Of a DNA stretch of 64,000 nt, positions 20,747 to 29,525 are shown in pieces. This DNA is from CAVSRC01 sp963750065 (lineage in GTDB: Bacteria; Pseudomonadota; Alphaproteobacteria; Rhizobiales; Kaistiaceae), in the NCBI GenBank assembly GCA_963750065.1, contig CAVVPK010000018.1:1-64000 (forward strand). The letters are read 5' to 3'. Numbering within the stretch: position 1 is the first letter of the stretch; each line of letters opens with the position of its first letter. The notes beneath the pieces were generated by a model. It searched no databases. It had not been told where the DNA came from and saw only the letters and a list, made by a program, of their open reading frames with translations. Made by a program: the position numbers and the translations under genes.

Positions 20747-22156
20747 ATGGCTACCGCAAAAGACGTCCTCAAGCTGATGAAGGAGAAGGACGTCAAGTAC
20801 GTCGATCTCCGTTTCACCGATCCGCGCGGCAAATGGCAGCATGTCACGTTCGACGCCGGCATGATCGATGAGGAAGCGCTGACGGAAGGCCTGATGTTCG
20901 ACGGTTCGTCGATTGCCGGCTGGAAGGTAATCAACGAATCCGACATGAAGCTGATGCCTGATTGCGACGCGGTGGCGATTGACCCCTTCTTCGCGCAGAC
21001 GACGCTGTCGGTCGTCTGCGACGTTCTCGAGCCCCTGACCAACGAGCCCTATGAGCGCGACCCGCGCTCGATCGCCAAGAAGGCGGTGGCCTATCTCGCC
21101 CGGACCAAGATCGGCGACGGTGCGTTCTTCGGCCCCGAGGCCGAGTTCTTCGTCTTCGACGACATCAAGTATGCGGCGACGCCCTACAACACCGGCTTCC
21201 GCATCGACGACATCGAGCTGCCGATCAATTCCGACACCGACTACGAGACCGGCAACACCGGCCACCGCATCCGCACCAAGGGCGGCTATTTCCCGGTGCC
21301 GCCGCAGGACACTCTGCAGGACATGCGCTCCGAAATGCTCTCTGCGATGGCCTCGATGGGCGCCAAGGTCGAGAAGCACCACCACGAGGTGGCGGCGGCC
21401 CAGCATGAACTCGGCCTCAAGTTCGGCCCGCTGGTGACCATGGCCGATCACCTGCAGGTCTATAAATACTGCATCCACAACGTCGCCAACGCCTACGGCA
21501 AGACCGCGACCTTCATGCCCAAGCCGATCTATGGCGATAACGGCTCCGGCATGCACGTCCACCAGTCGATCTGGAAGAACGGCAAGCCGCTGTTCGCCGG
21601 CAAGCTCTACTCCGACCTGTCGCAGGAGTGCCTGTGGTACATCGGCGGCATCATCAAGCACGCCAGGGCGCTCAATGCCTTCACCAACCCGCTGACCAAC
21701 TCCTACAAGCGGCTGGTTCCCGGCTTCGAAGCGCCGGTGCTGCTCGCCTACTCCTCGCGCAACCGCTCGGCCTCGTGCCGAATCCCGGTGGCGAGCGACC
21801 CCAAGGCCAAGCGCCTGGAGGTCCGTTTCCCGGATCCGGGTGCCAACCCCTACCTCGCCTTTTCGGCGATGCTGTTGGCCGGTCTCGACGGCATCCTCAA
21901 CAAGATCGATCCCGGCGATCCGGTCGACAAGAACCTCTACGACCTGCCGCCGAAGGAGTTGAAGAAGATTCCGACGGTGTGCGGCTCGCTGCGCGAGGCA
22001 CTCTCCAACCTCGACAAGGACCGCGCCTTCCTCAAGGCTGGCGACGTGTTCAGCGACGACATGATCGACGCCTACATCGAACTGAAGATGGAGGAGGTCA
22101 TCCGCTTCGAGCACACGCCGCACCCGGTCGAGTTCGACATGTACTATTCGGTCTGA
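20747..22156 (+). CDS. glnA: type I glutamine synthetase
   Basis: A 469-residue dodecameric enzyme that makes glutamine from glutamate, ammonia and ATP. The catalytic-domain motifs FFGPEAEFFVFD, NGSGMHVHQSIWKNG-type and the adenylylation loop NLYDLPPKEL (target tyrosine near residue 398) mark the GSI-beta class regulated by GlnE. The ATG follows an AAGGAA ribosome site in GAAGGAATAAAACTG. An intrinsic terminator lies 25 bases past the stop. Confidence 0.99.
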   Translation: MATAKDVLKLMKEKDVKYVDLRFTDPRGKWQHVTFDAGMIDEEALTEGLMFDGSSIAGWKVINESDMKLMPDCDAVAIDPFFAQTTLSVVCDVLEPLTNEPYERDPRSIAKKAVAYLARTKIGDGAFFGPEAEFFVFDDIKYAATPYNTGFRIDDIELPINSDTDYETGNTGHRIRTKGGYFPVPPQDTLQDMRSEMLSAMASMGAKVEKHHHEVAAAQHELGLKFGPLVTMADHLQVYKYCIHNVANAYGKTATFMPKPIYGDNGSGMHVHQSIWKNGKPLFAGKLYSDLSQECLWYIGGIIKHARALNAFTNPLTNSYKRLVPGFEAPVLLAYSSRNRSASCRIPVASDPKAKRLEVRFPDPGANPYLAFSAMLLAGLDGILNKIDPGDPVDKNLYDLPPKELKKIPTVCGSLREALSNLDKDRAFLKAGDVFSDDMIDAYIELKMEEVIRFEHTPHPVEFDMYYSV

Positions 22157-22181
22157 CCGGGGGCCGGGCCGAATACAAGAA

Positions 22182-22207
22182 GGGGCGCCTCCGGGCGCCC
22201 CTTTTTT
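22182..22207 (+). terminator. rho-independent terminator after glnA
   Basis: Stem GGGGCGCC / GGCGCCCC with a 4-base loop, followed by six T. It lies between the convergent glnA and the exported-protein gene, so it may act in both directions, although the T run on the minus strand is weak. Confidence 0.9.
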
Positions 22208-22247
22208 GTTGGGCGGTGGGCTGCCCGGCCGTGCGTCGGTGCCCGGA

Positions 22248-23042
22248 TCAGCGGGCCGCGAGCGTCATCCAGCTACCGTTGAACGGCACCAGCCAATCGT
22301 GCTGGGCCAGCGTCGTGCCGGGCTGGTCGAAGAAGGCACGCAGGCCGCCGCGCACGCTCCAGATGTCAGTGCCCCTGCCGCTGGTGTCGACATGCATGTA
22401 CGAGCCCGACGCGAACAGGCTCCAGCGGGTGGCGGTGAGGCGCTTCTCGACGCCCAACGAAGCCAGCCAGAGCGACTGCTTGTCGCTGGAGGCGTAGCTG
22501 GCGGCGGCCACGCCCTTCAGGTCCGGCGTGAAGTAGTGGTCGATCTGGCCGCTGCCGAGGACGTAGTCGCCGCCGTTGTCGCCGACGGAGACATAGGCCA
22601 GTTGGCCGGTGAGCGCGTTGTCGCCGAGCCAGACCTTGCCCTCGACGCCCGTTCCCAGGGTGGTCGTGCCGTCGACGGTGACAACGCCCGCGCCGACACC
22701 GAGGGCATGGCTGGCCTCCTGCTTATAGAAATGGCCGATGAATCCGACGCCCGAGGCCGAGTGCGAACCTGAGGGATAGTCAGCGTTGTAGTAGAGCCCG
22801 AGGAGTTCGCCCTCGCCCTTCAACCAGCCGACCAGCGGCCCGGCAAGACGGCCGGTGGCATCGAATTCCTGTATTGTGCTGTCCTTGTCGGTCCAGGCAT
22901 AGGCATAGGCCAGCTCGAGCTCGCCGGCATAGAGCGAGGTGCTGGCGTAGAGCGGGCTCGATGACGGCGGCAGGCCAGTTTCGGCCGCGACTGCGGGCCC
23001 GGCCAAGAGGGCCGCGGCGGCCAGAGGCAGGATCGATCTCAT
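22248..23042 (-). CDS. exported protein of unknown function, paralogue A
   Basis: Family not recognised. The 264-residue product begins with a clear signal peptide (MRSILPLAAAALLAGPAVAA). The mature part is rich in alternating small, aromatic and polar residues, as in outer-membrane beta-barrels, but no known family signature was recognised. It shares long stretches with the next gene at 23264-24040: SSPLYA near the mature N-terminus, ATGRLAGPL-GW, NALTGQ, DHYFTPD-KG, LEKRLT-type and ASGSY-H, and both end with a motif like MTL-QHD-VPF. The two are tandem duplicates on the same strand. The start at 23040-23042 was chosen because the signal peptide begins there. The gene is convergent with glnA. 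Confidence 0.75.
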   Translation of the reverse strand: MRSILPLAAAALLAGPAVAAETGLPPSSSPLYASTSLYAGELELAYAYAWTDKDSTIQEFDATGRLAGPLVGWLKGEGELLGLYYNADYPSGSHSASGVGFIGHFYKQEASHALGVGAGVVTVDGTTTLGTGVEGKVWLGDNALTGQLAYVSVGDNGGDYVLGSGQIDHYFTPDLKGVAAASYASSDKQSLWLASLGVEKRLTATRWSLFASGSYMHVDTSGRGTDIWSVRGGLRAFFDQPGTTLAQHDWLVPFNGSWMTLAAR

Positions 23043-23187
23043 AATTCGTCGCCCATGGTTTGGCTGCACCCACAGCGCGCGCGATGCAGGCTCAGCTACT
23101 CTGACTCAAGATCGGATGGGTTGCATATTGCGATTAGCCGCAGCGGTCGAAAATGCCGCTGCGGAGGGCGGCGCCGGACATGCGAAA

Positions 23188-23209
23188 GGGGCGCCCGCCT
23201 GGGCGCCCC
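23188..23209 (-). terminator. intrinsic-type hairpin after paralogue B
   Basis: Perfect 9-bp inverted repeat GGGGCGCCC / GGGCGCCCC with a 4-base loop; on the minus strand it is followed by TTTCG. It lies 54 bases past the stop of the 23264 gene and resembles the hairpin after glnA. Confidence 0.7.
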
Positions 23210-23263
23210 TTGCTTGTCGGCAGATCGTGTCCAGCGGAGCCGCTCGCGGGAGCGGCGCCGGCG

Positions 23264-24040
23264 TCAGCGTGCGAGCGTCGCTAGCGCTGCGGCCGAGAAC
23301 GGCACCACGCGGTCGTGCTGTTGCAGCGTCATGCCGGGCTCATCGAAGAACAAACGCGCCCCGACGCGCGCGGACCAGATGGCGCCGGACCCGTTCGCGT
23401 GGAGATAGCTGCCGCTCGCCGTGAGGCTCCAGTTGGTTCCGGTGAGCCGCTTTTCCAGACCGAGCCCGGCAAGCCACAGCGACGTGCCTTGGCTGGTGTA
23501 GTAGCTGACGAGCACCGAGCCCTTGTGGTCGGGCGTGAAATAGTGGTCCAGCTGACCGTCGAACATATAGGCGTGCCCGCCCGTCGACGCGGTAAGGTAG
23601 CCGGCCTGGCCGGTGAGCGCGTTGGGGCCGAGATAGGCCTTGGCCTCGCCGCCGACGATGTAGAGCGTGACGTCGTCCATGTGGGTCGCGCCGGCAAACG
23701 CGCCGACCGCATGGTTGGCCCCCTCCTTGTAAAGGTGGCCGACGGTGCCGATGCCGACGATCGAATTACCGCCCGTGAAATAGGCGGAGCCGCGCAGCTC
23801 AACTTCGCCCTTCATCCACCCAGCCAACGGCCCTGCGAGCCGGCCGGTGGCGTCGAGCTGGGTGACATGGATGCCGCTACCCGATGCGTAAGCGGCGCCG
23901 AAATCAATGTCGGCCGCATGCAAGGCCGTCGGCGCGTAGAGCGGGCTCGACGCCTCCGGCGGGTTATACGGCAGGTTTCCAGCAACGGCGGGTCCGGCCA
24001 TCAACGCAACCGCCGCCATGAACAGGATGTGTCGCCTCAC
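23264..24040 (-). CDS. exported protein of unknown function, paralogue B
   Basis: A 258-residue protein, tandem paralogue of the gene at 22248-23042. It has a signal peptide (MRRHILFMAAVALMAGPAVA) and the shared blocks SSPLYAPTALHA, LDATGRLAGPLAGW, GHLYKEGANHAVG, GPNALTGQAGYL, DGQLDHYFTPDHKG, LGLEKRLTGTNWSL and FFDEPGMTLQQHD. The pattern of short glycine-separated hydrophobic stretches suggests a beta-rich outer-membrane or periplasmic protein; this is inference. No function can be assigned. It has its own hairpin terminator, so the two paralogues are probably separate transcription units. Confidence 0.75.
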   Translation of the reverse strand: MRRHILFMAAVALMAGPAVAGNLPYNPPEASSPLYAPTALHAADIDFGAAYASGSGIHVTQLDATGRLAGPLAGWMKGEVELRGSAYFTGGNSIVGIGTVGHLYKEGANHAVGAFAGATHMDDVTLYIVGGEAKAYLGPNALTGQAGYLTASTGGHAYMFDGQLDHYFTPDHKGSVLVSYYTSQGTSLWLAGLGLEKRLTGTNWSLTASGSYLHANGSGAIWSARVGARLFFDEPGMTLQQHDRVVPFSAAALATLAR

Positions 24041-24338
24041 TTTTTTGTTCCCCTGTCACTTTTTGCAGTAATTCGCCGGAATCGGCGCTACCAGTCGATC
24101 CTATTGGCCAAACGCCCGGCTCCAGAAGTCCAAATGGGCAAATATTGGCGATATCTTCGAATTAGTGACGCCCGTTGTTCTTTTTGCAACGCCGAAGACA
24201 CGGCGACGCCCCCAAAGTTGCATGTTCTTGTGGATTTCGCCGAGCGAGCTGGTGAAATTCTATGCAGTGGGCTGGCTTGCCCCGCGAGTGCATACAAGCC
24301 GGGTACGGCACCGGCGGCACGAGCCTCAGGAGACGTGC

Positions 24339-25374
24339 CTACCGCCGCCCCTTCTTGGGCGGCTCGACCTCGGATATCGCGATCAGGCGGCCATCCTCGA
24401 GCCCGACCACGAAGGTCGGGTTGTCCATCGCATTGAGCGTGCCGATGGCGGTGACGATCGGCCCGTCGAGCGCGACGTGGGTGATCTCCCTCAGGCTCCC
24501 GCCGGCCACCGTCATCATGCGCAGCACGCGCCGGTCCGCGTCCGGCACGGCCAGATCGGCGATGCCGTCGTCGTTGATGAGCGCGACGGCGGACATGCCC
24601 AGTTCGGTCGAGCCGAAGATGTGGTTGGAGAAGCCCTTCTCGCTGTCGACCACGCGGAAGCGCCGGCGGTCGAGCGTCACGATCTCAAGCGTCCCGCCGA
24701 TATCCGGCGTCCGTACCGCCGCAATGTCGAGGCTGCGGTCGCCGGTGAAGTCGGCGATACCGGCAACGTTGACCCAGCGGTTGGGCTGGCCGATCGGCGG
24801 TGTCGAGTTCGATCTCGATCAGCGAGCTGCCGGCGAGATCGTAGGCGACCAGCGCCGCACCGGCACGTGCGGACGAGCGGATCGCCAGCACCTCATTGCG
24901 CCCGTCGCCGTCGAGATCGGCGATGCGCGGCGTCAGGTCCTCAAAGACCTGATCGGGGGGAAGCTCGACGGTCACGCGATGCCCGTAGACGTCCTGGACG
25001 ACCATCGCGCCCGCCTCGATCTTGTCGCCGAGCGCGCCGTGCGGGTAACGGTCGGTGGGCTCGGTGTACCAGGCGCTTGTGATCCCCTCGCCATCGGCAT
25101 AGGCGATCGTCCCGTTGGGGATGCCGTCGGGCGCGGCCTGAAGCTCCGGCGGCTGACCCGGCGCGAGGCAGACCGGCTGGTCCTTGCACAAAGTGAGCCT
25201 GAACCAGCGGTCGCCGGCCCAGGCATAGACGGCGGCGTCGGCCTGCCTGATTTCGGTCACTTTGGCGGGCGTTTCGACCGGTGCGGCCACCCACTCGGCG
25301 AGCGCCGGACCTGCCGCCAGGCCGCCGAAAAGCGCCAGGACGGCGTATGCGAAGGTGTGGGAGGCAGCGGTCAT
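24339..25374 (-). CDS. exported FG-GAP/VCBS-like repeat protein, with one apparent frameshift
   Basis: The upstream part (start at 25374) opens with a signal-like segment (FAYAVLALFGGLAAGPALA) and contains PRIADLDGDGRNEVLAIRS, the calcium-binding FG-GAP/VCBS pattern. Near 24797 the frame breaks: the original frame turns to arginine-rich noise, while another phase continues IGQPNRWVNVAGIADFTGD and DIAAVRTPDIGGTLEIV, then reads to the stop at 24339 with further repeats (ALINDDGIADLAVPD). The 1036-base span is one over a multiple of three; without the extra base the product is 344 residues with a beta-propeller character. It could be a sequence error or a recently broken gene. Function unknown. 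Confidence 0.75.
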
Positions 25375-25432
25375 GTGCCGATCATAGCCTCATGCCACCG
25401 GATTGCACCAAGCCGGCGTGACGCCGCAGCCG

Positions 25433-28249
25433 TCAGTCCGCCAGCCGCGCCAGCGCCGCGTCAATGCGCGTGCGCATCTGCGCCGCTTCCGCCAGCCGCT
25501 CGCGCTGCTCGGCGACCACCTCTTCGGGCGCCTTGGTCATGAACTGCTCATTGCCGAGCTTGGCCTCGATGCGGGCGATCTCCTTGGCCGCCTTCTCGCC
25601 TTCCTTGGCCAGCCGCGCCCGTTCGGCATCCATGTCGATGATGCCGGCGAGCGGCATGGATACGGTCGCCTCGCCGAGCAGGATTTGCGCCGCGCCCTTG
25701 AGCGGTACATGCGCCAGGTTGATCGTCTCCACCCGCGCGAGCCGCATGATCAGCGCCTCGTAGGTCTGTAACCGCGCCGCCGTGGTGAAGGACGCCTCGG
25801 AAACCGACAGGTTCACCATGGCCGCGGCCGGTACATTCATCTCGGAGCGCACCGAACGGACGGCACTGATGAGGTCGATCAGCCAGTTGATCTCCTCGGC
25901 CGCCGCAGCGTCCTCGAAATCCGGTTCGGGCCATTCGGTCAGCATCAGAAGCGCGGGCCGCTCGGGCGCGCCGTCGCGCGCGGCCTTGGCCCACAGCTCC
26001 TCGCTGATGAACGGCATGAAGGGATGGAGCAGCGTGAAGATGCGATCGAGCACCCAGACGACCGTCGCCTTGGTCTCGTCCTTCTCGGCGCCGTCGGCGC
26101 CGGCGAGCACGGGCTTGGCCAGCTCCAGATACCAGTCGCAGGTCTCGCTCCAGACGAAACGGTAGATGGCGGCAGCCGCCTCGTTGAACTTGAAGGCGTC
26201 GAGCGCCTCGGTGACGGCGATGACGGCGCGCGTCGCTTGCGTTCCGATCCAACGGTTGAGGGTCGCCTTGGCATTGGCCGGGTCGAAGCCTTCCACCGGC
26301 CGGCAGTCATAGTGTTCGGCGAACTTGGCCGCGTTCCACAACTTGGTGGCAAAGTTGCGATAGCCCTCGACGCGGTTCGCCGACAGCTTGATGTCGCGAC
26401 CCTGGGCCGCGAGCGCAGCAAGCGTGAAGCGCACCGCGTCGGCGCCGTACTCGCCGATGAGGTGCAGGGGATCGATGACGTTGCCCTTGGACTTCGACAT
26501 CTTGGCGCCCTTCTCGTCGCGGACGAGGGCGTGGATGTAGACGTGCCTGAAGGGTTCCTGGGGCTGGCCTTCCGCGTCTTTGGTGAAATGCAGACCCATC
26601 ATCATCATCCGGGCGACCCAGAAGAAGATGATGTCGAAGGCGGTGACCAGCGTCGAGGTCGGGTAGTAGCGGGCAAGCTCCGGCGTCTCTTCCGGCCAGC
26701 CCAGCGTCGAGAACGGCCACAGCGCCGAGGAGAACCAGGTGTCGAGCACGTCCTCCTCGCGCGTCAGGTCTTCGTGCTTGCCGTAGTGGGCTTGCGCCGC
26801 GGCTTGTGCCTCGGCCTCGTCGTGCGCCACGAACACCTTGCCGTCCGGCCCGTACCAGGCGGGGATCTGGTGGCCCCACCAGAGCTGGCGCGAGATGCAC
26901 CACGGCTGGATGTTCTCCATCCAGTCGAAATAGGTCTTTTCCCAGGTCGCCGGGATGATCGTCGTGCGCCCCTCGCGCACCGCGGCAATAGCCGGCTGGG
27001 CCAGCGTCTTGGCGTCGACGTACCACTGGTCCGTCAGATAGGGCTCGACCGGCGTGCCACCGCGGTCGCCATGGGGAACGGTGTGCGTATGCGGCTCGAT
27101 CCTGTCGAGGAAGCCGCCCTCCTCCATCACCTTGACGATGCGCTCGCGGGCGACGAAGCGGTCGAGTCCATCGAGCTGCTTCCACAGTTCCTCGCGCTCG
27201 GGCGTCACTTCGACACCGGCGCGGAAGTCTTCATTGGCAACGATGTCGATCTCGGCCTCACGCGTCAGGACGTTGATCGCCGGCAGGTTCCGCCGCTTGC
27301 CCACCTCGAAGTCGTTGAAGTCATGGGCCGGGGTCATCTTGACCGCACCGGTCCCCGCTTCCGGGTCGGGATATTCGTCGGCGACGATCGGAATCCGCCG
27401 GCCGACGACCGGCAGGATGACGAATTTGCCGACCAGTGGCTTGTAGCGCGGGTCGTCCGGGTGGACGGCGACGCCGGTGTCGCCAAGCATTGTTTCGGGC
27501 CGTGTCGTCGCCACCACGACATAGTCGCGCGTCTCGTGACCTGCGGGCTCGCCGTCAGACGGTTTCCAGGCGCGCTTCTCGCCGTCCTCGCCGAGCATAT
27601 AGGGATGCTCGTAGGTGACGCCGTCGGCCAGCGGATAGCGGAAATACCAGAGCTTGCCCTTGGTCTCTTCCTGCACGACCTCGAGGTCGGAGATCGCGGT
27701 CTGCAGCTTTGGATCCCAGTTGACCAGCCGCTTGTCCTTGTAGATCAGCCCATCTCGGTAGAGGTCGACGAAGACCTTGACCACCGCCTTGGACAGGCCC
27801 TCGTCCATGGTGAAGCGTTCGCGGCTCCAGTCGCAGGAGGCGCCGAGGCGCTTCAACTGGTTGAGGATCACGCCGCCGGACTCGGCCTTCCACGCCCACA
27901 CCTTCTCGAGGAACTTGTCGCGGCCGATGGCGCGCCGGTTGGGCTCCTGCCGCTCCATCATCTGGCGCTCGACGACCATCTGGGTGGCGATGCCGGCGTG
28001 GTCCATGCCCGGCTGCCACAACACGTCGCGGCCACGCATGCGCTGGAAGCGCACGAGGATGTCCTGCAGCGTGTTGTTCAGCGCGTGGCCGATATGCAGT
28101 GAGCCGGTGACATTGGGCGGCGGGATGACGATCGAATAGGGCTTGCCGCCGGGTTTGGCGCCGGCGCCGGCCTTGAAGGCCCCGGCGTTTTCCCACGTCT
28201 GGTAGATGCGCGGCTCAACCGCTGCCGCGTCGAAGGACTTGTCGAGCAT
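25433..28249 (-). CDS. valS: valyl-tRNA synthetase
   Basis: A 938-residue class I synthetase that charges tRNA-Val. The HIGH motif is at residues 52-55 (PNVTGSLHIGHALN) and the KMSKS motif in KMSKSKGNVIDPLHL; the editing domain between them carries TTRPETMLGDTGVAVHP. The C-terminal coiled coil (about the last 70 residues) is present. The gene is full length. It lies at the start of the valS-popZ-tolC-pcm neighbourhood seen in Hyphomicrobiales. Confidence 0.98.
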   Translation of the reverse strand: MLDKSFDAAAVEPRIYQTWENAGAFKAGAGAKPGGKPYSIVIPPPNVTGSLHIGHALNNTLQDILVRFQRMRGRDVLWQPGMDHAGIATQMVVERQMMERQEPNRRAIGRDKFLEKVWAWKAESGGVILNQLKRLGASCDWSRERFTMDEGLSKAVVKVFVDLYRDGLIYKDKRLVNWDPKLQTAISDLEVVQEETKGKLWYFRYPLADGVTYEHPYMLGEDGEKRAWKPSDGEPAGHETRDYVVVATTRPETMLGDTGVAVHPDDPRYKPLVGKFVILPVVGRRIPIVADEYPDPEAGTGAVKMTPAHDFNDFEVGKRRNLPAINVLTREAEIDIVANEDFRAGVEVTPEREELWKQLDGLDRFVARERIVKVMEEGGFLDRIEPHTHTVPHGDRGGTPVEPYLTDQWYVDAKTLAQPAIAAVREGRTTIIPATWEKTYFDWMENIQPWCISRQLWWGHQIPAWYGPDGKVFVAHDEAEAQAAAQAHYGKHEDLTREEDVLDTWFSSALWPFSTLGWPEETPELARYYPTSTLVTAFDIIFFWVARMMMMGLHFTKDAEGQPQEPFRHVYIHALVRDEKGAKMSKSKGNVIDPLHLIGEYGADAVRFTLAALAAQGRDIKLSANRVEGYRNFATKLWNAAKFAEHYDCRPVEGFDPANAKATLNRWIGTQATRAVIAVTEALDAFKFNEAAAAIYRFVWSETCDWYLELAKPVLAGADGAEKDETKATVVWVLDRIFTLLHPFMPFISEELWAKAARDGAPERPALLMLTEWPEPDFEDAAAAEEINWLIDLISAVRSVRSEMNVPAAAMVNLSVSEASFTTAARLQTYEALIMRLARVETINLAHVPLKGAAQILLGEATVSMPLAGIIDMDAERARLAKEGEKAAKEIARIEAKLGNEQFMTKAPEEVVAEQRERLAEAAQMRTRIDAALARLAD

Positions 28250-28322
28250 TTCCGTTTCCGGGTTTTACGCGGATTTCACAGTCTCGCGCGGGGTGTAAGA
28301 CGAAATCGAGGGAAGTCAACGG

Positions 28323-28598
28323 CTAGAGCGTTTCACGGCCTGATAGGACCAATTCCGTTTCTCGACCGGCGGAGCGATCCAGCGTCGAGATCGGCGAGAA
28401 GCGATGCCGGGCATCGGTCGAGCCGGGATCGGCGTTGGGCGCCCGCCGGTCGGAAACTCGAAGGGACGGGCGCTTTTGCGCCATGATCGGCGCCGTCGGT
28501 CTCGGACGTACCCCGGGTACGCCCTTCGCCCGCCGACTTAATCCTGTCGCAAAACAAGCTCCGTCGGAATGGTTCTATCTGACCGTGAAGTGCTCTAG
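28323..28598. mobile_element. MITE-like intergenic element with about 35-bp imperfect terminal inverted repeats
   Basis: The 388-base gap between valS and popZ is mostly this 276-bp element. The left end begins CTAGAGCGTTTCACGGCCTG and runs to 28357. The right end, read on the opposite strand, begins CTAGAGCACTTCACGGTCAG and spans 28565-28598. The two agree at about 28 of 34 positions with one gap. The inside has no coding frame of its own and holds further short palindromes such as TACCCCGGGTA. Non-autonomous repeats that begin in this way are scattered between genes in rhizobial genomes; I recognise the style rather than a named family. No second copy was seen in this window. Confidence 0.65.
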
Positions 28599-28637
28599 CG
28601 GCCGAAAAGCCCGGTTTTCTGCGCTTTGCCGCCAGGA

Positions 28638-29438
28638 TCAGCGTCCGCCGCGCGATACCCGCTCGATTTCCTCGCGGACCAGCCGCTCGACCAGAGATGG
28701 CAGGTTGTCTTCCAGCCAGGTCTTCAACATCGGCTTCAGCAGGTCTTCCACGGTCTGGTCGATGTTGCGGGAGCCATGGCTGGCGAGCGCCCTGGCCAGA
28801 TCGTCGAAGGAAGCGGTCACCGCCGCATTGGCGCGTGGCGACAACAGGCTGCGCGACGCCGGAGCCGGGCGTGGCGCTGCCTCGAACGTGCGCTGTGCCT
28901 CTCGTGCCGGTTGCGGCGCGGCGGCGCGCGGGACCTCACGAACGGGCTGCGGCTCGGCTGTGCGCGGAACCTCGCGATCGGGCTGCGGCGTGGCCCGCAT
29001 CCCGACCGCTGCCCGCAGTGGCGGGCGCGCTTCGGCCGGAGCCGCATTCACCGTTTCGGCCCGGGTGTCGTCGGGATCGACTTTATCGAGCGCCTGCTCG
29101 ATCGCCAGCTCGATCACGTCGTGCATCTGAGAGCGATTGACCTGCGGGGCTGCCGGCGCCTCGTCCGCGTCGATGTCGGCAGGAACGGCCTCGGGCGCTG
29201 CATCCTCGAGTGCCTCGTCCCCGGCGTCGACGATCTTCCCGCCGTGGATCGGGGTCACCGTACCGCCACGCAGCGGCGGCGGCGGTGCGGCCGCCGGACT
29301 GCGCGGCGTCTGCATCACGCCGGTCGCCGGTCGTGACGCCGCGGAACGCGACTGGTCGCCGTTGATTACCTGGCGAATGGACGCCAGGATCTCTTCAACG
29401 GTCTGGTCTTGTGCCAAGCCCGGTTTTGCCATCGTCAT
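28638..29438 (-). CDS. popZ: polar organising protein PopZ (DUF2497)
   Basis: A 266-residue protein that self-assembles at a cell pole and tethers the chromosome origin through ParB in alphaproteobacteria. The N-terminal helix EEILASIRQVINGD and the C-terminal segment NIDQTVEDLLKPMLKTWLED followed by NLPSLVERLVREEIERV are the two conserved PopZ regions. Between them lies a proline, alanine and acidic-rich disordered linker with imperfect repeats of the form QP-REVPR. The ATG at 29438 has GGGAG nine bases upstream. Position between valS and tolC is the usual one in Hyphomicrobiales. Confidence 0.9.
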   Translation of the reverse strand: MTMAKPGLAQDQTVEEILASIRQVINGDQSRSAASRPATGVMQTPRSPAAAPPPPLRGGTVTPIHGGKIVDAGDEALEDAAPEAVPADIDADEAPAAPQVNRSQMHDVIELAIEQALDKVDPDDTRAETVNAAPAEARPPLRAAVGMRATPQPDREVPRTAEPQPVREVPRAAAPQPAREAQRTFEAAPRPAPASRSLLSPRANAAVTASFDDLARALASHGSRNIDQTVEDLLKPMLKTWLEDNLPSLVERLVREEIERVSRGGR

Positions 29439-29525
29439 GCCTGGGGGCTCCCATTACACGCCCCGAATCCCGCGCGAATCGCGCTTGGCAAGCCTAACGA
29501 AAATACTGTGGGGTCGAAACGGGGA

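Noticed and set aside
24041..24338. Short frames in the 298-base gap between the exported paralogue and the FG-GAP-like gene
   Set aside because: None has a ribosome site, family resemblance or useful length; the gap is somewhat AT-richer and probably holds the promoter of the 24040 gene.
26024..28102. A 692-codon plus-strand frame opposite valS
   Set aside because: Antisense shadow of an intact valS; no recognisable domain.
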